A stretch of 64,000 nucleotides of DNA from CAZGCA01 sp964524145 (GCA_964524145.1 CAZGCA010000008.1:1-64000); one strand, 5' to 3'; positions 26,989 through 35,422 are shown, numbered from the stretch's first letter. The notes: generated from the letters alone by a model not told the origin. Numbers and translations: made by a program.

Positions 26989-27141
26989 CTCGACCGCATT
27001 CTGGAGGACGAATCGGAAGGCGCGTAGTCCACTACTGTTTGACCAGTTTGCGCGTGTCGAACTGGCCTTCGTCGTAGCCGGACGGACCAGCCGTCTGGAT
27101 CGAAAAGCTTGTCCCAAGCATGTTCCCTCTAAGACGCTCCG

Positions 27142-27579
27142 CTAATCACGGCGCCTATAGAGGTGCAACCCTGCAACTTCAAAGCCGTCAATGTCCTCAA
27201 CCTCCTCGGCTGGGTACTGCAACGTCGGCCAGAATTCAACGTCCGAGACCATGCAACGGATACGGAACGTGTCGATCAACCCCAAGGCGTCGTACGGAAA
27301 TGAATCCACCCAGTATACCCGGTCGGGGAATTCCAGTAACTCGACGTGTCTATTACAAACACCGAGAGGGTCACTGAGAAAGTCATTCCCATGCAAAAAG
27401 CTCCCGGCGACCACGACAACTATCCTCCAGCCTTTCATCAGCAGCTCCAGTGCCTTCTGCTTGGAACCTTCAATGGTAAGGTCTGTATCGATAAAGAACG
27501 CCAGCGGTTGTGGACCTTTTAGGAACTCATCAACTGTTGCTCTTTCACAATGCTCGTCCAGAATGTCGTTCTCGTTCAT
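27142..27579 (-). CDS. Uncharacterised protein, last gene of the sigma54-type operon
   Basis: Not recognised. It has 145 residues from ATG at 27579, 35 bp after the AAA+ gene; the RBS is weak. It is acidic, with a central hydrophobic strand (GWRIVVVVAGSFLHG) and the segments PLAFFIDTDLTIEGSKQKALELL and RVYWVDSFPYDALGLIDTFRIRC. The alternation of short beta strands and helices with Asp residues suggests a small alpha/beta fold, but no catalytic motif can be named. Position alone suggests that it acts with the ATPase. Confidence 0.7.
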   Translation of the reverse strand: MNENDILDEHCERATVDEFLKGPQPLAFFIDTDLTIEGSKQKALELLMKGWRIVVVVAGSFLHGNDFLSDPLGVCNRHVELLEFPDRVYWVDSFPYDALGLIDTFRIRCMVSDVEFWPTLQYPAEEVEDIDGFEVAGLHLYRRRD

Positions 27580-27613
27580 AGAAATGACATACCAGGCACG
27601 TGACCCCTGCTGT

Positions 27614-29539
27614 TTATGTACGCTGTGCTGCAAACCCGATCGGCGACCGGCTTTGCCCGTTCCATCGGCCACCGGTCTCCATTGCGATGGCTTCGCGGAA
27701 GTCTTTCATGGTCACGGAGCGACTCCCGTCGCGTTCCAGCGCAATCCGAGCGGCGTTCAGAACGACGTTCTTCATCTCTCCCCCCGACAACTCAGCATGA
27801 CTCAGTTCTTCGATGTCCACGTCACGAGCCACTGGCATCTTGCTCGGCAGGAGTCTTCTCCAGATGTCGGACCGCATCCGCTTATTCGGTCGGTCGAACT
27901 CGACTTTCAGGCTAATTCGCCTTTCGAGAGCTTTGTCGAGCATGGTCTTGCGGTTCGTGGCAAGGATGCAGACACCATCGAAACGCTCGAGTTCCTGGAG
28001 AAGCACGTTCACGTCCCGGACCTCCCAGTTGTGACCAGCCGAATCGCGATCGAAGAACATCGCATCGGCCTCATCCCAGAACAGCACCGCATCGCTGGAC
28101 TTCGCTTCTCGAAAGGCTTTGACGATGTTCTTCTCCGTGTTTCCGATCAGGCAGTTCTGTATTCGCGCGTAATCCGCCACAAGGATGGGTCTGCGGAGTT
28201 GATACGCGACCGCCTCCGCAGAAGCCGTCTTACCGGTTCCCGGAGGACCTGAGAACAACATCGCCACACTGCGGCCGTAGGGGATGATTTCGCCAAGGCC
28301 CCACTCATCGGCGAGAGTGGCTGCATCACGCGCGTGAGCAATCGCCATATTCAGGGAGCGCCTTACGGTGTCTGACAGGATGAGCTGATCCATTCGTACC
28401 TTCGGTTCGCGGACGTAAAACTCGCTGCTCCGTGTCTTGACGATACAGCGTCTGAGCCCCAGAGATTCGGCGGTTTTCACCGTCAATTCGAACTCCGTCT
28501 CTTTGAGGGACTGTGGATCGTCCGTCAACAGGTTATCTGAGCCTCCGCACGCCTGGACTAACCCGTCCCGGACAAGTTTCCTGTTCGACATGAGACGTTT
28601 GATGTTGAATTGAAACTCAGCAATGCTCCTGCTTGCGGCACGGGCCAGACCGGCTCCCTGAAAGAGCGGCTCATCGGCGCTGAGATGCCCCAGCTCTTTT
28701 CCGATCAACGCGAGCAGCATAACCCAGTCCGGTTTGAGAAACCCCTGTTGACGCAACGCGCTCAGCTTCCATTTCGGGTGCAGCTCAAGCGTTTCCTTGA
28801 GACTGTTCAGCAATCGATCGGTTTTGCGATTCAACTTGTACACGTCGCTTTCGTTCCCGAAGCCGCAGATTGCATTATCGAGTCCGTCGCTCTTCTTTTG
28901 AAGAACACGAGTCAAGCCGCAAAGGTGTCCGTGTAGTTCTGCTTCTATCTTGACAGGCCAGCCGATCGAGTTGCCTTCTTTCTCGAACAGCACGGTGTCC
29001 ACGAGCGCGGGATCGACGATCAGCTTGCGATCGCGCATATCTTCGTCCGGGTCCTCATACGAAATGAGTCCGACCTTGTACAGGCGACCGTGCTCTGACA
29101 GACGCCGCAGAGCGTCCACCACCTTGCGTGTTGGAAGCCCGAGGGCGTTGATGACGTCCCCACAAGTCTGAACACCATCCTCGAGCAACGCCAACCTATC
29201 CAGAAGAAGCAACACCACAATCTCGCGCTCGGTTCTGCTCAACCGATGTTGCGTGCACCGTTCGCAAATCGCAACGGACTTGCCCGTCAGTCTGAACGAG
29301 CTGTGCCAACGCTGCGTGATAGCCGCTTCCTCTCGCCTGATATTCTCAAGGTCTTCGTCTTCCATATCCCGGTCGTCCTTCCCGAAGAGCAACTGCTGAC
29401 GCGCTCGGAACACCTCCAACGCAGCCTCAAGCAGTTCGTCATTGGAAGCGAAAGCCGCAACTCGACCCGGCGGCATCGTTTCCCGGACCGGCGTTCGGGT
29501 TGAGGATGCCAAAGAACGTCTCTTTCTCTCAGTGCCCAT
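27614..29539 (-). CDS. AAA+ ATPase with N-terminal winged-helix-like region
   Basis: It has 641 residues from ATG at 29539 (GGTGGA upstream). The C-terminal third is a classic AAA ATPase: Walker A GPPGTGKT at 431-438, Walker B AVLFWDEAD near 485-492, a sensor-1 asparagine in VCILATNRK, an arginine-finger-like LERRISLKVEFDRP and a lid domain ending near ETGGRWNG. Residues about 100-170 (RTEREIVVLLLLDRLA to VVDALRRLSEHGRLYKVG) look like a winged helix and suggest DNA or RNA contact. Probably an unfoldase or nucleic-acid remodeler for the nuclease-like protein encoded 40 bp upstream. It is not a Lon, FtsH or Clp type. Confidence 0.88.
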   Translation of the reverse strand: MGTERKRRSLASSTRTPVRETMPPGRVAAFASNDELLEAALEVFRARQQLLFGKDDRDMEDEDLENIRREEAAITQRWHSSFRLTGKSVAICERCTQHRLSRTEREIVVLLLLDRLALLEDGVQTCGDVINALGLPTRKVVDALRRLSEHGRLYKVGLISYEDPDEDMRDRKLIVDPALVDTVLFEKEGNSIGWPVKIEAELHGHLCGLTRVLQKKSDGLDNAICGFGNESDVYKLNRKTDRLLNSLKETLELHPKWKLSALRQQGFLKPDWVMLLALIGKELGHLSADEPLFQGAGLARAASRSIAEFQFNIKRLMSNRKLVRDGLVQACGGSDNLLTDDPQSLKETEFELTVKTAESLGLRRCIVKTRSSEFYVREPKVRMDQLILSDTVRRSLNMAIAHARDAATLADEWGLGEIIPYGRSVAMLFSGPPGTGKTASAEAVAYQLRRPILVADYARIQNCLIGNTEKNIVKAFREAKSSDAVLFWDEADAMFFDRDSAGHNWEVRDVNVLLQELERFDGVCILATNRKTMLDKALERRISLKVEFDRPNKRMRSDIWRRLLPSKMPVARDVDIEELSHAELSGGEMKNVVLNAARIALERDGSRSVTMKDFREAIAMETGGRWNGQSRSPIGFAAQRT

Positions 29540-29578
29540 TTGATTCCACCATTACAAGGTTGCACCCCTTGCGAGGGC

Positions 29579-30769
29579 TCAACCATGGGTGCTATCGATA
29601 TACTCCTTGTGCTTGATTATCTTCTCAATGCCTCCCGAACATGTATTTGGATCGCCATAGCTCTTCAGGTCGTTCCAGCCAATCTTGAATGCCTCGGCTT
29701 TCCTCTCACCCCTCGGTAACAAATAGACATCCAGCGCAGGGCCTCCAAATGATTCCACCAGGCAAACGGTCATAACAGCCCGTTTGCTGCTTTTGGAGTA
29801 GTATGTGCTCCTCCCTTGGACCTTTGCCTGTTCACATGGTTTGTTGCTTTTCTCGATCCTGAGCCCAATCTTAGCAAAGAAGCGATCGTAGAATGCTGTC
29901 TTTTCATCCGGTCTCGGCTCAATCTGCGGGAATCTGAACTTCGGTTCGTTCCACTCAATGGTACGCAACAGTCTTTCCATCGACTCTTCGCCGGCACCTC
30001 TTATCCACTGTGCCGTTCGATGTATGTCCTGCCATCCCCAGAGATACGTCATACCTAGCCAGTATTCCTCCGGGTCCCGTGGAGAGAACCTGCTATTATC
30101 GCCCCCGTTTTCCTTTCCATCTATTGTTCTAATGTGGTTACAGATGTCTTGCCTTCCGCCACTCACGGTCTTCCAATCCGTTGCCTCAGGTTCCCGGTCC
30201 GTTGTCAAGGCGAGGAAAGCTACCCGACCAACGTCGCCTGCAATACACTCCCTGATCTTGAGCACGAGTTCGAGAACGAGCGGGTCGGTTCCGATCTTGC
30301 GATTCTTGGCGTCTTTTTCGTAGACGTGAAAACCCTTGTTAAGAGGGTGGTCCTCTCCAAGATATTCTTCCCTAGTAAGGGCATCGACGAAACGCGCTTT
30401 CAAGAACAGCTCATGGAGGATTGTGCTACCGTTTCGCTGATACGTGTCTTTATCTCGGTAAAACGCACGACAACTAGAGCAGAACGTCTCCAGTTTCGCT
30501 TCCACGAAGATAACGCTGCGGTGCGAGTCAGCGGTGTCGATGAAAACCACCGCATCAGGACAGCCAAAGTCAGAAAGAGATGGCTCAACATAGACCTTGA
30601 AATCCGTGACAGCTTCACTAAGGAATGTCCGCTCGCCATACCCAGATAGAACAGGTTTCGCGCATTCCAATAAAAGGGGCAAAACCTTGTTTGGCTCTTT
30701 TGAAGCAACAATGCTTTCGAAAAGCGCATTTACCACTCCTCTCTCTGCGTATCCTTCGATGGTTGGCAT
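29579..30769 (-). CDS. PD-(D/E)XK nuclease-like protein, uncharacterised
   Basis: It has 396 residues from ATG at 30769, with GGAG 10 bp upstream. Residues 70-92 read CPDAVVFIDTADSHRSVIFVEAK, which matches the PD-(D/E)XK pattern (Asp72, then Glu90-x-Lys92 after a beta strand), preceded by the acidic Glu52 in SEAVTDF. This suggests a restriction-endonuclease-like fold that cuts DNA or RNA. The rest is not recognised: FLALTTDREPEATDWKT resembles a domain following nuclease cores, and the C-terminal part (YYSKSSKRAVMTVCLVESFGGPALDVYLLP) could be a substrate-recognition domain. The next gene is the AAA+ ATPase. The family call is by motif only. Confidence 0.68.
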   Translation of the reverse strand: MPTIEGYAERGVVNALFESIVASKEPNKVLPLLLECAKPVLSGYGERTFLSEAVTDFKVYVEPSLSDFGCPDAVVFIDTADSHRSVIFVEAKLETFCSSCRAFYRDKDTYQRNGSTILHELFLKARFVDALTREEYLGEDHPLNKGFHVYEKDAKNRKIGTDPLVLELVLKIRECIAGDVGRVAFLALTTDREPEATDWKTVSGGRQDICNHIRTIDGKENGGDNSRFSPRDPEEYWLGMTYLWGWQDIHRTAQWIRGAGEESMERLLRTIEWNEPKFRFPQIEPRPDEKTAFYDRFFAKIGLRIEKSNKPCEQAKVQGRSTYYSKSSKRAVMTVCLVESFGGPALDVYLLPRGERKAEAFKIGWNDLKSYGDPNTCSGGIEKIIKHKEYIDSTHG

Positions 30770-30834
30770 AGTCTCGATTCTCCTCTGTTACCCTTGTTTA
30801 CCCAGTGCGCTGAACTCCTGCATACCGCATCCCA

Positions 30835-31773
30835 TCATTCCAGCACTCCGCCGCTCCAGTTGTCCGCGTATTGAAGGAGCCTTGTCAGTCTCGTCTCCTT
30901 ATGCGCGACAGAGCCGTTCTCTCGGACGTACTGACCGTCATGATATCGGATTGCTTGTACCTCGTCCTCGTTCAGCGTAATGTACCTCCCCACCAGGTAG
31001 AGGCTTCGTGTTGCGGTGTCAAGATGAACAAGGTCTCGGTTCACAGTATAGCAGATCCCTCTGTGCCGGACGTGCCATTCGCTGAGGTTTGGCAGATAAT
31101 ACGGTTTTTCCGGCATACCCACCTTGCCGACGTCGTGGTAGAGTCCGACAATCACGCAGCTTTCTTCGGAAATGTCCGGCGCAAGCAGCTCGCGGAGCTT
31201 GAGCAGCGTGCGCGCGACGTTCACAGAATGTTCGACCAGTCCGCCTTCTTTCGCCAGATGGAACCGTGTCGAAGCAGGGGCAGTCAGCCACGACGTGTCG
31301 TTTCTCAGGAACTCGTCGAACCGCGCCACCTCGTTCACACGCTCCGTCACCTTTGCAAGCAGGTTCTCATAGGGCGGTTCATCAGGTTCGGAACTGTTCA
31401 ACCCAAGATAACGCTTCACCAGAGCAAGGGTCTTCATCCAGTCCCCTTCAAACCGCAACGCCCTGTCATCTATGTAAAGGTCCGCCAGGGGTTTTGCAGA
31501 AGGCCAGTCGCAGCCGGAGTTCGAGTTGATCTCGTCAAAAGGAATCCCTGCAGCTTCAAGATAGGCGGAGAGGCGCTCGATGTGCTCCTTCCGCGCGGGC
31601 CTTGCCGTGTACACGATGATCCTGTATCCATGAGCGCGCAGTTCGGCCAATGCTTCTGCACCTCCAGGGATCAATCGCCCGAAACTCTCGATGTCGTCCG
31701 TGCATTCGGCCAGTACACCGTCGAAATCAACGCATATTGTTTTACACCGGTACTGTTCGTTCTCTCCGTTCAC
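30835..31773 (-). CDS. HAD phosphatase-HD phosphohydrolase fusion, first gene of operon
   Basis: Two hydrolase domains are joined. The N-terminal HAD part has the nucleophile pair in ICVDFDGVLAE (Asp16, Asp18), the motif II region RIIVYTARP and acidic motif LYIDDR (about 100-103). The C-terminal HD part has EHSVNVARTLL (His182), GLYHDVGKVGMP (His213-Asp214), IRYHDGQY (about 278) and LLQYADNW (Asp304), all metal ligands of a working HD hydrolase. It may act on a nucleotide or RNA-end phosphate. I chose GTG at 31773 because GGAG lies 6 bp before it; the upstream ATG at 31785 has no RBS. The gene follows a sigma54 promoter. Confidence 0.85.
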   Translation of the reverse strand: MNGENEQYRCKTICVDFDGVLAECTDDIESFGRLIPGGAEALAELRAHGYRIIVYTARPARKEHIERLSAYLEAAGIPFDEINSNSGCDWPSAKPLADLYIDDRALRFEGDWMKTLALVKRYLGLNSSEPDEPPYENLLAKVTERVNEVARFDEFLRNDTSWLTAPASTRFHLAKEGGLVEHSVNVARTLLKLRELLAPDISEESCVIVGLYHDVGKVGMPEKPYYLPNLSEWHVRHRGICYTVNRDLVHLDTATRSLYLVGRYITLNEDEVQAIRYHDGQYVRENGSVAHKETRLTRLLQYADNWSGGVLE

Positions 31774-31824
31774 TGAAATCTCCATTCAAACAATCGACTC
31801 ATTAGAAACCATGCCACTTGGGAA

Positions 31825-31840
31825 AGCACAACTCATGCCA
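31825..31840 (-). promoter_or_regulatory. Sigma54 (-24/-12) promoter of the HAD-HD operon
   Basis: On the minus strand TGGCATGAGTTGTGCT has the defining GG (-24) and GC (-12) dinucleotides exactly ten bases apart and matches most of TGGCACG-N4-TTGCA. It points to the HAD-HD gene, predicting a start near 31814 and a leader of about 30-40 bases. It sits 57 bp from the palindrome and next to a sigma54 activator gene, which supports the call. Confidence 0.7.
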
Positions 31841-31896
31841 GATTGGAAATGCCTGATTATTGAGCCTCTACACCTTCACGTGCCAGCGCTTTCTTG

Positions 31897-31926
31897 TCAG
31901 ATATTGACATGTATGTCAATATCTGA
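31897..31926. promoter_or_regulatory. Perfect 30-bp palindrome, probable activator-binding site
   Basis: TCAGATATTGACAT, a 2-bp centre (GT), then ATGTCAATATCTGA form two 14-bp perfect arms. The site lies upstream of the sigma54 promoter at the distance typical of an enhancer and at the same time covers the -35 and spacer of the activator's own sigma70 promoter. A dimeric regulator bound here could activate the operon and repress itself. Confidence 0.85.
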
Positions 31927-31932
31927 TACTAT
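31904..31932 (+). promoter_or_regulatory. Sigma70 promoter of the sigma54 activator, inside the palindrome
   Basis: TTGACA (31904-31909), 17-bp spacer and TACTAT (31927-31932). The predicted transcription start falls at about 31939, the first base of the ATG, so the mRNA may be leaderless; no RBS is visible either. Confidence 0.65.
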
Positions 31933-31938
31933 GGATGT

Positions 31939-33423
31939 ATGGACAAGAGAACTGCGATAGCGCTGTCCCCCATACCGGAATGCCTGTGCATGGCCGCCCG
32001 GTGTTCGTGGGATGACCTTCATGTTGCCGGTCGAAAAAGGATTGTCTCGGTCCTCGACGGATGGGTTCGCCGATGTAATATCTCCAATGCCATCGTTTTG
32101 GTGTCCCAGCTAACGGACCCCGCGTTTGTCCGCAAGGTGCTGAGACAGGTTGGTCGGTGCGGGACGGAAGTGCAATGGTTCGCGCCACATCAATCCAAAT
32201 CCGTGGCGCAAGCTTGCGCGCGCCTCGGACACGTGCGCCTGGTTCAGGGAAACACTCTGGCGGAGGCTTTCGATGCGGTTTTCCCGCCTGCAGCGGATGC
32301 TGTCAACTGCTCTGATCCCGATCTTCGCGATTACCTGAGGTACGAAATCACGCTGTCATTCATGCGGTCATTGGACGCCGATCCTTTGAAAGAAGCCATT
32401 GAGACAATTCGCAAGACACCGTTTCGAGTCCCTGCGAAGGATCGTGACTCTTTGGGGCATTTTCGGGAAGCGGACTTCCCTTATCTTGAGGGACAATCGA
32501 AAACAACCACCGACTTGAAAGCAAGGATTCTTGAGATCGCCTCAACAGATATGAGAGTCCTCATCACAGGCGAAACTGGTACGGGCAAAGAGGCGGTCGC
32601 TTTCTATCTGCACGAGTTCAGCGCCCGCCGTTCAAAACCCTTTGTTTCCATAAACTGTGCAGGTCTGGAAGAGAACTTTCTGAGGTCGGAACTGTTCGGC
32701 CATCGCAAAGGGGCGTTTACAGGTGCGATTCAGGAGAGAAAAGGGCTCGTCGAAAGAGCAAAGGGCGGTACTCTCTTTCTCGACGAGCTCGCAGACATGC
32801 CGGGGCCTGTTCAAGCCGACCTGTTGCGGTTTCTCGAGACGAAGCGATACAGACGCATGGGAGAGGACAAAGAATCCACGGCCGATGCTCGGATAGTGGC
32901 TGCCGCACAGCCTCACTTGAGACAGAAACTCGAATCGGGTGAGTTCCGCCATGACCTGTTCTACCGGATCGCGGAAGTCGAGCTGGAAACACCCTCCCTT
33001 GCCGATGTCCCGGAGGATATCATCCGAATAATCCGCCACATCGCCTATCGCTTTGACAACGTTTCCGGTTCCCGCAAAACCGAGGAAGCAGTTGCATACT
33101 TCCAACAAGGCGAGGAAACACTCAGGAGTCATCGCTGGCGGGGCAACGTGCGGGAGCTGGCTGGATACGTTCGCAGGAAGCTGCTGCTTGACGACGACGT
33201 TCTAGAAGAACTCGGGCATCCAACCGATGTTCCAGGAGTAGGGGGGCACGAGGTACACCTTTCCGGCGACATGCGCAGGCGCGATATTCGACCGGTCAAC
33301 CAGGTAGTGAGCGAGTATGTGCGGCACGTTTTCGACAACAAGGGGAAGCTGAGTCAAAAGGAAGTCGCCTTCCGTCTGGGGATATCAGTAAACACGCTGA
33401 AAAAGCACGTTCGAAATCGGTGA
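31939..33423 (+). CDS. Sigma54-dependent transcriptional activator with unfamiliar sensor domain
   Basis: It has 494 residues. The central AAA+ domain is that of bacterial enhancer-binding proteins: GETGTGKE (211-218), GAFTGA (258-263) that contacts sigma54, GGTLFLDELADMP as Walker B, and FRHDLFYRIAEVELETPSL. A Fis-type HTH ends the protein (LSQKEVAFRLGISVNTLKKHVRN). The first 170 residues are not a response-regulator receiver, GAF, PAS or obvious CARF; they show alternating strands and helices (NAIVLVSQLTDPAFVRKVLRQV, GTEVQWFAP). It is transcribed divergently from the HAD-HD operon, whose sigma54 promoter it should control. General behaviour resembles RtcR and PspF regulation of neighbouring divergent operons. 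Confidence 0.92.
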   Translation: MDKRTAIALSPIPECLCMAARCSWDDLHVAGRKRIVSVLDGWVRRCNISNAIVLVSQLTDPAFVRKVLRQVGRCGTEVQWFAPHQSKSVAQACARLGHVRLVQGNTLAEAFDAVFPPAADAVNCSDPDLRDYLRYEITLSFMRSLDADPLKEAIETIRKTPFRVPAKDRDSLGHFREADFPYLEGQSKTTTDLKARILEIASTDMRVLITGETGTGKEAVAFYLHEFSARRSKPFVSINCAGLEENFLRSELFGHRKGAFTGAIQERKGLVERAKGGTLFLDELADMPGPVQADLLRFLETKRYRRMGEDKESTADARIVAAAQPHLRQKLESGEFRHDLFYRIAEVELETPSLADVPEDIIRIIRHIAYRFDNVSGSRKTEEAVAYFQQGEETLRSHRWRGNVRELAGYVRRKLLLDDDVLEELGHPTDVPGVGGHEVHLSGDMRRRDIRPVNQVVSEYVRHVFDNKGKLSQKEVAFRLGISVNTLKKHVRNR

Positions 33424-33491
33424 CGTGCGGATGGACACAGGAACACTCGCACGGCTCCTGCCGGTTACAGCCGCCCACGAGCAGGTTGAAA

Positions 33492-35366
33492 TCAGAACTC
33501 GCGATGTTCGTCTTCCAGTACCGTCTGATAGTGTTCTTTGTACTGTCTTTCGGCGTCGGCGTCGTTTGCCAGGACAACCAAGCGGCAGACGTTCAGGTCG
33601 CCGATGGACAGCTCGATACGGTCCTTTCTGGTTTCGAACGGAACGCGCTTGACGCCGTCCGGTTCCACGGCGAGAGCTGTCGCCGGACGGATCCACTCGG
33701 GGCGGTCGAGAGATATCTTCACGTCTTTTGCGGGCGTCCACGGGTAGGCCGTGTCGTGGATCTCGTAGTCGAGGTTGGTGATCGCGAGAATGAGCTTGTC
33801 CCAGGTCACCAGCGGGGCTACGTCCACTCGCTCCGGCGCGCGCACGTCCGCATCGATGGGTTCCGACCCGATCAGATCTTCCCGGACCAGCCGGAGCACC
33901 CGGCCCCAGTGGCGGATCGCGTCCATCACTTCGGGATACTTCTCGCCGACGTCCACCTCGAAGTTGAACCAGAGTATCCCTTTCGCGCCGCGACCGATGT
34001 TGAGCAGAAGCTGTGCCGCGAGCTCGTCGGGTGTGGGTAGGGGTCGTTTTGGACGCTCGCTCCATGACGCGATTCCCTGCGTCCAGATCCATATCGGTTT
34101 CGGTTCCGACGCGGATTTCAGGTCGCGCGTGTAGTACGCCGTCTCTTCGAGCCGCGTACCGTACGGTTTGGGCCACCTGCTCGACGACGGCGCCGTGACC
34201 GAGTAATGGTCCATGCACGGTATGTCCGGTATGGACGCGTACTCGAAAAACTTCACGTTCCGGCACAACGTTATGAACGTCGGTTTCGTGCTGTTGTACC
34301 GCCGCGTTATCTCGTCGGCGACCAACATGGCAGTCGGCGTCCTCGACCAGTCCGGCTCGTCTTGGATCATCCAGCAAGCCACCGCGGGATGGTCCCCCAA
34401 GCTTCGAATCGTATCAACGTCAGGGTGCGCGCCCGAATGGACCATGGTCCGGAAACCGTACCGTGCGGCGTCATTCGAGTAGAACTGGTCGTCGGCGCGC
34501 CCACCCTTCACAATCGTCTCAATATGGTGGCGTCTGATCGTGGCGAAGCGGTCGGGCCTGTTCGACCATGTGCCGATAGGGAACCAGTCCTCGAAGGCAC
34601 GCCGGTGAGCGAAAACGTTGCGCGTCGTGCCGCCTTCCGTGACCGTGAGGTTCACGATCAGCAACTGCGACGGAGCGAGAGCGTCTTCCAGTTTCACCCG
34701 CGCGATGGCGTGGGATGGACCGGCAAGGGTTTGCGCAGACCAGCGGACGCTCTTCGTTTGAACCCCGACGATCTCGGCCGACTCGAGTGCAACCGTCTCC
34801 CGCCCCGTATGGCGAACGTGAATCTCCACTTCGCTCATCCCCGGTATGACCCGGATGCAAGAGATCTGCACGCGGTCTTCCTGCAAGGTGGAGGTTGTTC
34901 TGCCCACGGGTCTCCAGTTGCGGTCTATGTATGTCAGCTCGAACGGTTTCCCGGACGCGAACTCCTCGGAGATACCGTTGATTTCGAGCACGCCCACGTC
35001 GCCCGGCGCAACGGTTCCTTTCAGAAGCCGGTCCCACGCGATATCCCCCCCGAGCCGGTAGTAACTGTCATGCTTGCCGTTCAGGCGGTAGTGGCGAAGG
35101 CCGACGGGTTTGTCGGAGGTGTTCGTGAAGTATACGTGGACGAGCCCGCCTCGATTAGGCCGTTCCTGCTGCGGCTCGACGACCTTCTCGGCCTCCCACC
35201 GTGCCGCACGATACCCCACATAGTCAAATCGCAGCGCGCCTGCCGGTCTGCGCCGCGGTTTCGGCTCTTCCTTTGCCCCCTGCGCTCCGGATGAATAGCA
35301 CCCCAACAGGCCGGCACAAAAACACCCTAAAACGTACACCGCACAGCGTCCGAAGGCTATGTTCAT
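33492..35366 (-). CDS. Lipoprotein, glycoside-hydrolase-like
   Basis: It has 624 residues from ATG at 35366 (AAGGA upstream). A lipobox (CFCAGLLGC, Cys23) marks it as a membrane-anchored lipoprotein. The first 270 residues are beta-rich. The segment 270-480 looks like a TIM-barrel glycosidase: FPIGTWSNRPDRFATI, YGFRTMVHSGAHPDVDT, AVACWMIQDEPDWSRTPTAMLVADEI, IPDIPCMDHYSV, KPIWIWTQGI and GAKGILWFNFE, with the acidic residues in DEPD a possible catalytic site. The end is again beta-rich. No GH family can be named safely. It lies 57 bp downstream of the GT-GH130 gene in the same direction. Confidence 0.75.
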   Translation of the reverse strand: MNIAFGRCAVYVLGCFCAGLLGCYSSGAQGAKEEPKPRRRPAGALRFDYVGYRAARWEAEKVVEPQQERPNRGGLVHVYFTNTSDKPVGLRHYRLNGKHDSYYRLGGDIAWDRLLKGTVAPGDVGVLEINGISEEFASGKPFELTYIDRNWRPVGRTTSTLQEDRVQISCIRVIPGMSEVEIHVRHTGRETVALESAEIVGVQTKSVRWSAQTLAGPSHAIARVKLEDALAPSQLLIVNLTVTEGGTTRNVFAHRRAFEDWFPIGTWSNRPDRFATIRRHHIETIVKGGRADDQFYSNDAARYGFRTMVHSGAHPDVDTIRSLGDHPAVACWMIQDEPDWSRTPTAMLVADEITRRYNSTKPTFITLCRNVKFFEYASIPDIPCMDHYSVTAPSSSRWPKPYGTRLEETAYYTRDLKSASEPKPIWIWTQGIASWSERPKRPLPTPDELAAQLLLNIGRGAKGILWFNFEVDVGEKYPEVMDAIRHWGRVLRLVREDLIGSEPIDADVRAPERVDVAPLVTWDKLILAITNLDYEIHDTAYPWTPAKDVKISLDRPEWIRPATALAVEPDGVKRVPFETRKDRIELSIGDLNVCRLVVLANDADAERQYKEHYQTVLEDEHREF

Positions 35367-35422
35367 CTCTTTTTATCCTTCGAGAAGTCTGTCCAGCGAG
35401 ATTAGCCGTCGGCATGGTTTCG

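Noticed and set aside
27032..27121. 29-codon minus-strand frame (begins MLGTSFSIQTAGPSGYDEG) after the sigma54-type operon
   Set aside because: It has a fair RBS, but it is very short, lies beside the assembly gap and matches nothing known; not supported enough to list as a gene.
33424..33491. CGTGCG...CGCACG repeat between convergent genes as terminator
   Set aside because: Only six pairs with an 18-base loop and no T-run.
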